A model generated the notes under the pieces. It saw only the letters and a program-made list of their open reading frames with translations. It made no database searches and was not told the origin of the DNA. Positions 26,799 to 34,019 of a stretch of DNA of 64,000 nucleotides are shown here, piece after piece; within the stretch, counting starts at the first letter, position 1, and every line of letters starts with the position of its first letter. The DNA comes from Pseudanabaena sp. Chao 1811 (GTDB taxonomy: Bacteria; Cyanobacteriota; Cyanobacteriia; Pseudanabaenales; Pseudanabaenaceae), in NCBI RefSeq assembly GCF_027942295.1, contig NZ_CP101416.1, positions 1,488,001 through 1,552,000 on the forward strand, written 5' to 3'. Position numbers and translations under genes: made by a program.

Positions 26799-27908
26799 AT
26801 GAGTCTTAGCTCGACTACAGATAGAGCCTACTGGTTAGCATGGTCACAGGTGCGTGGCATTGGTTCCGTATTAATGAAACGCATCTATCAAGCTTTTGGC
26901 TCTATGTCTGAAGCATGGACAGCGATGCCAAGCGATCTCCAAGAAATTGAAGGTATTGGCGGGCAAACCCTTGAAGCAATTCGCCAAGCCCAACGCGAAG
27001 TGGAACCTTTTTCTCTAATGGCAATCCATGAGCATAATAATTTGAACTTTTGGACACCTAGCGATCGCGAATATCCACAGTTACTTTGGGAAATTCCCGA
27101 TCCACCAGCGATTCTCTATTATCGTGGTCATCTTACTAATTGGAATGAACGCAATACCGTCGCCATTGTTGGTACGCGCAGAGCAACACCCTATGGCAAG
27201 CGTTGGACAAAGAAGTTAGTGACTGCCTTAGCTAAGAGTGGTTTTACGATTATTTCTGGCATGGCAGAAGGAATTGATGGAGAAGCGCATAAGGCTTGTT
27301 TGGAAGTTTCTGGTCAAACTGTGGCTGTAGTTGGTACAGGGGTTGATCAAATCTATCCCCACAAGCACAAGTCTCTGTATGAGCAAATCGTGGACTCAGG
27401 GCTGGTATTGAGTGAATATCCCCAAGGTACTCCACCCGACAAAAAACATTTCCCTGCCCGTAATCGAATTATTGCAGGATTGAGCCGTGTCACTCTAGTA
27501 ATCGAAGCACCAGAGCGATCGGGAGCTTTAATTACCGCCTATCAAGCCAACGAATATGGACGCGATGTCTATGCGTTGCCAAATTCCATTGAAGTAAATG
27601 AAGCAAAGGGTTGCTTGAAGCTTTTGGGTAAAGGCGCTCAGGCAATTTTAGGCGTAGATGAGTTATTGGAAGCCTTGGGAATGTTGCCAAATTTGGATAC
27701 GCCTGCACCTGCGATCGCAATTTCTGCTCTGCCACCTCTACAGCAAAATATTCTCCAAGCGATCGGCTTTGGCGAGCCTGTTGGTTTAGATTGGATTGTG
27801 GAACAGGTGAAAACGCCTTCGGGTGAGGTGTTAGGTGCTTTAACCCATTTAGAACTTGTTGGTGCGATCGCGCCATACCCCGGAATGCGTTATCAACGCT
27901 TAGTATGA
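26799..27908 (+). CDS. dprA: DprA DNA-processing protein
   Basis: DprA loads RecA on incoming single-stranded DNA during natural transformation. A short helix-hairpin-helix-like N-terminus (residues about 5-70) precedes the extended Rossmann domain with VAIVGTRRATPYGKR, IISGMAEGIDGEAH, VAVVGTGVDQIYP and HFPARNRIIAGLS. A C-terminal winged-helix-like region (about 300-369) is present. Length (369) is normal. Type IV pilins (51841-53279) and a comB-named gene (29396-30112) are in the same window, although ComB here is not a competence protein. Confidence 0.95.
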   Translation: MSLSSTTDRAYWLAWSQVRGIGSVLMKRIYQAFGSMSEAWTAMPSDLQEIEGIGGQTLEAIRQAQREVEPFSLMAIHEHNNLNFWTPSDREYPQLLWEIPDPPAILYYRGHLTNWNERNTVAIVGTRRATPYGKRWTKKLVTALAKSGFTIISGMAEGIDGEAHKACLEVSGQTVAVVGTGVDQIYPHKHKSLYEQIVDSGLVLSEYPQGTPPDKKHFPARNRIIAGLSRVTLVIEAPERSGALITAYQANEYGRDVYALPNSIEVNEAKGCLKLLGKGAQAILGVDELLEALGMLPNLDTPAPAIAISALPPLQQNILQAIGFGEPVGLDWIVEQVKTPSGEVLGALTHLELVGAIAPYPGMRYQRLV

Positions 27909-27913
27909 GCTAG

Positions 27914-27954
27914 TCCCAGAACAGAAAATGGCGTTGCCATTTTCTGTTCTGGGA
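27914..27954. terminator. Bidirectional terminator between dprA and the restriction gene
   Basis: A perfect 19-bp stem (arms 27914-27932 and 27936-27954) with loop GTT sits between two convergent genes, 6 bp after dprA and 8 bp from the restriction gene's stop. It likely serves both transcripts. Confidence 0.75.
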
Positions 27955-27961
27955 TTAACCC

Positions 27962-28381
27962 CTAAAGCTTACCTGTATTTGCTTTCATAATAAATCTTTC
28001 AAGGGTGAGGATTTCCACCTGATCGCCATAGGGTAAGTATTGTTGTAAATCACCTGAGATATAGAACTCTCGTAATGTCCAGCCTTCACCACCAAGAACT
28101 AAATAAGCCTTTTGATAATTGGGATTTTGTTCCATTGCTTCCATTAGGCAAATTACTTCAAAAGGAACTTTTTGTTCCGCCGTACCGCCTACCTGTTGCC
28201 ATTTGAGAGAAATCAAAACATTGCGATCGCCACGATTAGCAATGACATCAATGATATGTTTACCTCCCCCCGGACGACTACCAATGTATTGCTGAGATTG
28301 GTAGAGATAACCACCATAAATGAGGGAATGCAAAACCATCTGTTCCAAAACTGTCCCAGTTTCTGTATTCCGAAGACTCAT
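27962..28381 (-). CDS. Putative type II restriction endonuclease (PD-(D/E)XK-like)
   Basis: This 139-residue protein contains a compact nuclease-like core: HIIDVIANRGDRNVLISLKWQQVGGTAEQKVPFE. The Asp in IIDV and the Lys in ISLKW fit the PD-(D/E)XK pattern, but the usual acidic residue before xK is a Ser, and a Glu comes later (VPFE); this is a migrated-acid variant. The protein starts within the last 4 bp of the Dam-like methylase gene (ATGA), so the pair is translationally coupled, methylase first. That order protects DNA before cutting begins. Target sequence is unknown; GATC is possible given the Dam-like partner. A repair nuclease role is the alternative. Confidence 0.7.
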   Translation of the reverse strand: MSLRNTETGTVLEQMVLHSLIYGGYLYQSQQYIGSRPGGGKHIIDVIANRGDRNVLISLKWQQVGGTAEQKVPFEVICLMEAMEQNPNYQKAYLVLGGEGWTLREFYISGDLQQYLPYGDQVEILTLERFIMKANTGKL

Positions 28382-29259
28382 GATAGTTCTAGCTCCTTCA
28401 CAAATCCTTTGTAAGCAAGCATTTCCTTTGCAGGGACGCGATCGCCATTGCAGCTAATGCGGCGTGGAGCATTGAGAATATGAATATTAAATCCTAAATC
28501 TTGATAGAGTTCGAGAATTCGAGGAGTCGCTTGGTTCGATGCGATCATAGGACAATTGTGTTGAGCTAGCCAATGCGCCAAACGTTCCTGCTCTGACCAT
28601 TCAAAACCATTCTTAGCATATTGGCGAAACTCGACATCATAGGGCGGATCAGCGTAAATAAAATCACTAGCGCTAATAGAGATTGTGGCAAAATCAACAT
28701 TTGTAAATTCCCATTCAGCAAAGGCGAGTTTGTAAGCTGAAAAATCTTCAGTGTAATTAATAGTTCTATGCCTTCCAAAGGGAACATTAAAACCACCATT
28801 ACGATTAAAGCGGCATAGCCCATTATAACCAGTACGATTGAGATAATAGAAAAGTTGAGCAGCTTTGGGAGTATTGGACTTTCCTAATTGGATTAAGCGA
28901 TTAAATTCCACCCGTTGAGTATAGTAAAATTCACGCTCATTTTGAACTTCAATATCTAGCTTCAATCCCCTTTGCAAACATTTGTAGAAGTTCACGACAT
29001 GGGGGTTGATGTCATTGAGTAAGGCTTGGTGGGGCTGTAAACCCAAAGCGATCGCTAAACCACCACAAAATGGTTCCACTAGCCGATAATTGCGATATTT
29101 TTGCCAAGTTTTCTGTAAATGTGGCACAAGCCAACGTTTACCACCTGCCCATTTTAAAGGCGGCGTAAGACGTTCGAGCTTGGACACAGGTTCAGCAATA
29201 TTTGCCACTTGTTTTGCCAAGGGTTTTACGAGCAGAGGAGAGCATAGCATCGATGGCAT
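28378..29259 (-). CDS. Dam-family DNA adenine-N6 methyltransferase
   Basis: Dam-type motifs are clear: LTPPLKWAGGKRWLVP (AdoMet-binding start), RLVEPFCGGLAIAL, NDINPHVVNFYKCLQ and the catalytic DPPY motif in FIYADPPYDVEF. The target recognition region lies between them. The 293-residue length is typical. It is co-directional and overlaps by 4 bp with the nuclease gene, so it is the modification half of a type II system rather than an orphan Dam. HIP1 octamers (GCGATCGC) contain GATC, but whether this enzyme modifies them cannot be read from sequence. Confidence 0.88.
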   Translation of the reverse strand: MPSMLCSPLLVKPLAKQVANIAEPVSKLERLTPPLKWAGGKRWLVPHLQKTWQKYRNYRLVEPFCGGLAIALGLQPHQALLNDINPHVVNFYKCLQRGLKLDIEVQNEREFYYTQRVEFNRLIQLGKSNTPKAAQLFYYLNRTGYNGLCRFNRNGGFNVPFGRHRTINYTEDFSAYKLAFAEWEFTNVDFATISISASDFIYADPPYDVEFRQYAKNGFEWSEQERLAHWLAQHNCPMIASNQATPRILELYQDLGFNIHILNAPRRISCNGDRVPAKEMLAYKGFVKELELS

Positions 29260-29341
29260 GGTAGCAAGGAAAAAATTTTCAGCTTATCCAATCTACTGCT
29301 ATTTCCTCTGCTTTAAAATGAAATAAAACCTAACATTTTGA

Positions 29342-29370
29342 TTAAAGGTATTACAAAGCAATACCTTTAA
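29342..29370. terminator. Hairpin downstream of comB
   Basis: TTAAAGGTATT (29342-29352) pairs perfectly with AATACCTTTAA (29360-29370) around loop ACAAAGC. It lies 25 bp beyond the comB stop on the minus strand, in a 136-bp gap before the upstream end of the methylase gene. Confidence 0.55.
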
Positions 29371-29395
29371 AGCTTTCCATCGTCTCAATCAAGAT

Positions 29396-30112
29396 TTAAG
29401 CAGCAACGAGCAAACCTGCACTTGACTGTTTAGGTAGTACCTGAACCACATCAATTTTGGCACAGTAGGCAATATCTTCTGCACCATTGAGGTTTAACAA
29501 CCGCTTGCCATGACTTGCTTGATAAAATAGCTCCTCAACCTCTCCCTTCCAAGCCTTATAGAGAGTTGCCGCAGCAACAGCCTCATCATTGCCAAAGTCA
29601 GCTTCATTTTCAAGATTAGCAACGATCGCACCCGCACAGGTCGTATCTTCGAGGGAATAACTACCTTCCCAGCCAGAACCAACGATCCACACAGTTTCAG
29701 GCTTAGTTTCACGGAGATAGCTCAATACAGAACCGAGATTAATCATCGCGCAAGCTAATACACTCTTGGCATTTTGGACTTTTTGGAGCGATCGCGTGCC
29801 ATTAGTTGTGCTCATAAAGATCCGCTTACCCTTGACAACTTCTGGCGTAAAGTCAAAGGGAGAATTGCCCAAATCAAAACCTTCCACCGTTTTACCACCA
29901 CGCTCCCCAACCCTGATTCTTAACTCAGGCGGATGAGCCTCACTTACACGCAGTAACTCATCAAGATCAGAAAACACTTGTACCCCTTCAGCTCCCGCCG
30001 CAAGCGCAGTAGCAATAGTCGTAGTGGCTCGCAAAATATCGACAGCGATCGCGCAGTCTGGAATTCCTTCAGCAGGAACTAACTCAGGAGTGTGATAAAC
30101 AAATATTTTCAT
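29396..30112 (-). CDS. comB: ComB, 2-phosphosulfolactate phosphatase family
   Basis: This 238-residue member of the ComB family hydrolyses 2-phosphosulfolactate in coenzyme M-type pathways of archaea. Cyanobacterial members are common without the rest of the pathway, so the substrate here may differ. Recognisable blocks are [55 protein letters not shown] and [19 protein letters not shown]. Length is normal. It is monocistronic, with a hairpin downstream. Confidence 0.9.
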   Translation of the reverse strand: MKIFVYHTPELVPAEGIPDCAIAVDILRATTTIATALAAGAEGVQVFSDLDELLRVSEAHPPELRIRVGERGGKTVEGFDLGNSPFDFTPEVVKGKRIFMSTTNGTRSLQKVQNAKSVLACAMINLGSVLSYLRETKPETVWIVGSGWEGSYSLEDTTCAGAIVANLENEADFGNDEAVAAATLYKAWKGEVEELFYQASHGKRLLNLNGAEDIAYCAKIDVVQVLPKQSSAGLLVAA

Positions 30113-30273
30113 GTGCAGATCTGATGATTGAGCTATCTTCTATAAATTAAACTCTATGATTGCTTGTTTTGCAAGGTTTACCAACAAGACAAGTCGCCTA
30201 AGCCCCTGTTATTCCTCGCATTACAATAGAAATGTTGTCTTGAATGCCATCTTGAAATTGAGAGTACAACCCC

Positions 30274-30840
30274 ATGATTGCCACTACTGAGCGCCGCTAC
30301 AGTCTCGAAGAATATCGTGCGATCGCCGAAACCTCAACCGAAAAATGTGAATACCATGATGGAGAAATTATCACAATGACTGGCGGGACTGCTACACATA
30401 GTCGTATTAGTAGAAATATTGTCAATTTTTTGGATAGCAACCTAGAAGGGACTAACTTTGAAGCATTCAACAATGATTTACGAATATGGATTCCTAAGTA
30501 TCGTTGTGGAGTATATCCCGATGCAATGGTTGTTGACGGTCAGTTACAGTTCCATGATGGACGTGAAGATGAAATTTTAAACCCCTTATTAATTGTTGAG
30601 GTGCTTTCGCCATCAACACAGAAATATGATCGTACTGACAAATTTGAGATGTATCGTTCTATTCCTAGTCTTAGCGAATACATTTTAGTTAAACAAGATC
30701 GACCATTTGTAGAACGTTATCGCAAACAATCAAATGGATGGTTATTTAGTGATTTTGTAGGCTTGGAGGATTCGATTTTGCTAGATTCGATCAATGTTGA
30801 ATTAGCAATGACTAAAATTTATCGCAACGTTATTTTTTAA
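30274..30840 (+). CDS. Uma2 family protein, copy A (PD-(D/E)XK-like)
   Basis: Residues YSLEEYRAIAETS..KCEYHDGEI, YPDAMVV, LIVEVLSPST and YLLV/YILV define the Uma2 (DUF820) family, which has a PD-(D/E)XK nuclease-like fold and is greatly expanded in cyanobacteria. The function of the family is not established. The next gene is a close paralogue in tandem, and similarity extends upstream of the ATG (GAGAGTACAACCCC in both), so a segmental duplication copied the promoter region as well. Confidence 0.85.
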   Translation: MIATTERRYSLEEYRAIAETSTEKCEYHDGEIITMTGGTATHSRISRNIVNFLDSNLEGTNFEAFNNDLRIWIPKYRCGVYPDAMVVDGQLQFHDGREDEILNPLLIVEVLSPSTQKYDRTDKFEMYRSIPSLSEYILVKQDRPFVERYRKQSNGWLFSDFVGLEDSILLDSINVELAMTKIYRNVIF

Positions 30841-30890
30841 TCAAATTTCTTTTGTCTTGATGTCAGCTTGAAAATTGAGAGTACAACCCC

Positions 30891-31457
30891 ATGATTGCCA
30901 CCAGTGAGCGCCGCTACAGCATCGAAGAATATCGTGCAATCGCCGAAACCTCAACTGAAAAATGTGAATACCATGACGGAAAAATTATCACGATGACAGG
31001 CGGAACAATTAAACACAGCCGTATTTGTAGAAATATTGTCACTCTTTTAGATGTCAAGCTTGTCAATACTCAATTTGAACCAATAAATAGCGACCTACGG
31101 CTTTGGATTCCTGAATATCGTCGTGGTGTATATCCTGATGCAATGGTTTTTGATGGAGTGATTCAACTCAATGGTGATCGCCAAGATGAAGTTCTCAATC
31201 CGATCTTAATTGTGGAAGTACTTTCCCCATCCACTGAAGACCATGATCGTACGGACAAATTTCGGATGTATCGCTCTATTCCTAGCTTTTGCGAATATCT
31301 ATTGGTTAGACAAAATGAACCTTTAGTAGAACTTTATAGTAAGCAATCGCAAGGTTGGTTATTTAGTGATTTTGATAGTTTAGAGAGTTCGATTTCCCTA
31401 AATTCAGTAAATATTGATTTAGCAATGTCTGAAATTTATCGCGGTATCACATTTTAA
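30891..31457 (+). CDS. Uma2 family protein, copy B (PD-(D/E)XK-like)
   Basis: It has exactly the same length (188 residues) as copy A, which ends 50 bp upstream. The first 40 codons are nearly identical, whereas the middle and C-terminal parts have drifted (for example FDGVIQLNGDRQDEVLNPILIVEVLSPSTEDHDRTDKF). The presumed catalytic YPDAMVF and LIVEVLSPST blocks are retained in both copies, so neither appears to be decaying. A third, distant Uma2 protein is encoded at 40296-40889. Confidence 0.85.
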   Translation: MIATSERRYSIEEYRAIAETSTEKCEYHDGKIITMTGGTIKHSRICRNIVTLLDVKLVNTQFEPINSDLRLWIPEYRRGVYPDAMVFDGVIQLNGDRQDEVLNPILIVEVLSPSTEDHDRTDKFRMYRSIPSFCEYLLVRQNEPLVELYSKQSQGWLFSDFDSLESSISLNSVNIDLAMSEIYRGITF

Positions 31458-31502
31458 TTATGCCCAGCTACTTAGCTCAATATTTATAGGAAAACATTAG
31501 AT

Positions 31503-32432
31503 ATGGATTTTAGTGCAGCCTTACCAATTTTTGCGATTACCCTACGGGAGGGAGTCGAAGCTGCCCTTGTGGTGGGAATTGTGATGGCATATCTTAAAAA
31601 GGTTGATCGCAGTTCGCTCAATCCTTGGGTATTTGGTGGTATTGGTACAGGAATATTAGCGAGTTTTATCGTAGGCATATTCCTCAATTGGTTTGTGAAA
31701 CAGGTGGAAAATACTGAGCCGATGCAGGCAGCTTTTTATGGGCAATTGTGGCAGGGAGTTTTAGGTATCACCGCGATCGCCATGTTGAGTTGGATGTTGG
31801 TCTGGATGACCAAAAATGCCAAAGCCCTCAAGGGAGAAATCGAGGGGCAAATTGGCAAGGCGATCGCTAATGAAAAAAGTGCAGGTTGGGCAGTGTTTAC
31901 GCTGATTTTAATTGCCGTATTGCGTGAAGGCTTTGAAGTCGTAATTTTTATTTCGGCAAAGCTGCAAGGGGGGATTGTGCCAGTTATCGGTGCGATCGCA
32001 GGTTTAGTTGGTGCAGTAGCGATCGGGATAGCGCTCTTTCAATTTGGAATTCGCATTAATCTCCAAATATTTTTTCAAGCGATGGGAGTTTTTCTCTTAC
32101 TCATCGTTGCAGGACTAGTGATTAGTGCCATTGGACATCTCGATAAAGCCGTAGCCGCCTATGCTGAACTCTCACAAATTTCTATCTGTTTGCCTGCGGC
32201 TTCTGCTACGGAAATGAGTTCTTGTTTGCTCGGTGGTTTAGTTTGGAATGTCCATGATATTTTTCCTGACACTCAATTCCCTGCCATTCTCCTCAAAGCA
32301 ATGTTTGGCTTCCGCGATCGCCTATTTCTAGGACAAGCGATCGCTTACTTCACATTCTTAGCCTCTGCGGGTTTCCTCTATTTCCGAAGCCTGACAGGAA
32401 AGACGATGAAAAACAAACTAAACATCGGATGA
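31503..32432 (+). CDS. FTR1-type iron permease family protein
   Basis: This 309-residue multi-spanning membrane protein has two REGxE motifs: TLREGVEAAL near residue 15 and VLREGFEVVIF near 142. In FTR1/EfeU proteins these bind ferric iron for transport. About seven hydrophobic helices are visible. A cation-rich loop (KNAKALKGEIEGQIGKA) separates helices. No EfeO/EfeB partners are adjacent, so it may function alone as in many cyanobacteria. The overall match favours iron over lead or other metals, but that is inferred. Confidence 0.88.
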   Translation: MDFSAALPIFAITLREGVEAALVVGIVMAYLKKVDRSSLNPWVFGGIGTGILASFIVGIFLNWFVKQVENTEPMQAAFYGQLWQGVLGITAIAMLSWMLVWMTKNAKALKGEIEGQIGKAIANEKSAGWAVFTLILIAVLREGFEVVIFISAKLQGGIVPVIGAIAGLVGAVAIGIALFQFGIRINLQIFFQAMGVFLLLIVAGLVISAIGHLDKAVAAYAELSQISICLPAASATEMSSCLLGGLVWNVHDIFPDTQFPAILLKAMFGFRDRLFLGQAIAYFTFLASAGFLYFRSLTGKTMKNKLNIG

Positions 32433-32484
32433 TCGCGATAAGATATTTAGCAATAAGTAGTGATTTTGGGCGCATATCCTGTCT

Positions 32485-33261
32485 ATGACTGATAAAGAGC
32501 AAATGAGCCTGTTCGATTTGGCTCCATCGGAAGTACCCATCACCGAACTGCCCAAAGCCAATGGTGTGACTGAGACTCAGACCACAAAAAGGACTATGCG
32601 TTCTAATAAAAATCCTGCCCCTGCTGCCATTGCGACAGTACCAGTACATGAGCAATTTGCCAGTCTCGATGAACTAAAAGCCGCCGCTTGCAACTGTCAG
32701 AAATGTCCCCTTGCCCCAACTCGTACTAATGTTGTTGTTGAAAGGGGCGATCGCAATGCAAAAATCCTGATCATTGGTGAAGCCCCCGGTGAACAGGAGG
32801 ACTTATCAGGGCTACCCTTTGTTGGCAAGTCGGGACAACTATTAGACAAAATTTTAGAATCCGTTGGGTTTGACACCGCTAAAGATGTCTATATTTGCAA
32901 TACCGTCAAGTGTCGCCCTCCTAATAATCGCGTCCCCACGGAAGTCGAGACTACCACCTGCAAACCCTACCTATTAGAACAAATTCGCCTTGTCGATCCC
33001 AAAATTATTTTGCTCACAGGCGCAACCTCCCTCAAGTCCATTCTCGGCGAAAAATTAGGCATTACTAAAGTTCGCGGTAAATGGTATGAATGGGAAGGTC
33101 GCCTAGTGATGCCCATATTTCACCCCTCCTATTTGTTACGCAACCAAAGCCGTGAGCAGGGCAGTCCGAAGTGGTTAACATGGCAAGATATAAAAGCAAT
33201 TAAAGCTAAGTATTTAGAAATCATAGGTACCAATCCAGTTGAGGAAGATGAGGAATTTTAG
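32485..33261 (+). CDS. Family 4 uracil-DNA glycosylase (Fe-S)
   Basis: A thermophile-type uracil-DNA glycosylase of 258 residues removes uracil from DNA. Motif A GEAPGEQEDLSGLPFVG, motif B HPSYLLRN and four cysteines for a 4Fe-4S cluster (CNCQKCP at about 73-77 and VKCRPP..C at about 140-160) are visible. An additional N-terminal segment of about 65 residues is polar and low in structure. The stop overlaps the GTG start of the DUF2288 gene by one base, suggesting coupling. Confidence 0.9.
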   Translation: MTDKEQMSLFDLAPSEVPITELPKANGVTETQTTKRTMRSNKNPAPAAIATVPVHEQFASLDELKAAACNCQKCPLAPTRTNVVVERGDRNAKILIIGEAPGEQEDLSGLPFVGKSGQLLDKILESVGFDTAKDVYICNTVKCRPPNNRVPTEVETTTCKPYLLEQIRLVDPKIILLTGATSLKSILGEKLGITKVRGKWYEWEGRLVMPIFHPSYLLRNQSREQGSPKWLTWQDIKAIKAKYLEIIGTNPVEEDEEF

Positions 33262-33560
33262 TGAGTAATGTAAGAGCTGATTTAGCGGAGATGGTGGATG
33301 TGGCGCTGTGGGAATGGTTATCTCCCCATGCGGCTAGAGCAAGAGTAATTTTAGTTGGGGCAAATCTAGATCTCGTCGATGTGGGTGTTGCTTTAACTGA
33401 GGACAATACGCAGTTAGTCCAGTCATGGATCGAGGATGGCTGGTTGCGCCACCCCACGGCTGAGGAGCTAAGTGCTTGGAATGCCAACAAAGAAAAAGAG
33501 TTTACGAGTCTTGTTGTTCCGCCATTTGTGCTGGTAAAGATTGACCCTATTTCTGTATAG
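33261..33560 (+). CDS. DUF2288 family protein
   Basis: This 99-residue protein matches DUF2288: LAEMVDVALWEWLSPHAARARVILV, the LDLVDVGVALTEDN block and a WIEDGWLRHPTAEELSAWN segment. The family is found in cyanobacteria and proteobacteria without known function. The start is a GTG sharing its first base with the preceding stop codon, so it is probably co-translated with the glycosylase. Two terminators follow. Confidence 0.75.
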   Translation: MSNVRADLAEMVDVALWEWLSPHAARARVILVGANLDLVDVGVALTEDNTQLVQSWIEDGWLRHPTAEELSAWNANKEKEFTSLVVPPFVLVKIDPISV

Positions 33561-33597
33561 CCAGCCCCAATATTGACTACCATAAGTTGATTGCCAT

Positions 33598-33634
33598 AAA
33601 AAAAGAGACCAGCTATTAACTGATCTCTTTTTTT
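33598..33634 (+). terminator. Terminator after the DUF2288 gene
   Basis: AAAAAAAGAGA pairs with TCTCTTTTTTT through a short imperfect inner stem and is followed by T residues, 38 bp after the DUF2288 stop. It is a classic intrinsic terminator. Confidence 0.75.
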
Positions 33635-33647
33635 ATTAGATGTAACC

Positions 33648-33700
33648 AAAAGAAAAAGCCTAGGTTACTTTCCCTGTTTCGTTCCTAGGCTTTTTCTTTT
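33648..33700. terminator. Second terminator-like hairpin
   Basis: AAAAGAAAAAGCCTAGG (33648-33664) is perfectly complementary to CCTAGGCTTTTTCTTTT (33684-33700), with a 19-nt loop. It lies only 13 bp after the previous terminator. It is A/T-tailed on both sides and could serve either strand. Confidence 0.65.
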
Positions 33701-33908
33701 GTTCGCTCCTCACACCTCTATACTATACATCCCTTATCTCGAAATGTCTACTAGTTTGTCGAGTAATATAGGACTTTTTCGTAAGCCTTTTGGCTGATGT
33801 TTGCCCTTTTATTTGCTGTTTATGGCGATCGCTACCCATTTAGGGGAGGTTAAAAGCCTTAATTTGAGTGGTGATCGCCTCTCAAATAATTACATCTCAG
33901 GGCGATCG

Positions 33909-34013
33909 CTATAGCAATGTAAGGTTTGCAAACCCAAATAAGTGAAGGCGGCACTTCGTGCCGCCTTCACTTATTTGGGTTTTATATTCTAGCTATCTCT
34001 TACATTGCTGTAG
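33909..34013. repeat. Nested cruciform element with TATAGCA ends
   Basis: The outer arms CTATAGCAATGTAAG (33909-33923) and CTTACATTGCTGTAG (33999-34013) pair with one mismatch. Inside, a perfect stem of about 24 bp (AAACCCAAATAAGTGAAGG...) has a small loop. It ends 6 bp from the stop of the WD40-KAP gene and may be its terminator. A second element with the same design lies at 52420-52510. Confidence 0.7.
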
Positions 34014-34019
34014 TTAAGG

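Noticed and set aside
29396-30112. comB as a competence gene together with dprA
   Set aside because: The ComB named here is the phosphosulfolactate phosphatase family, not the competence factor of the same name.
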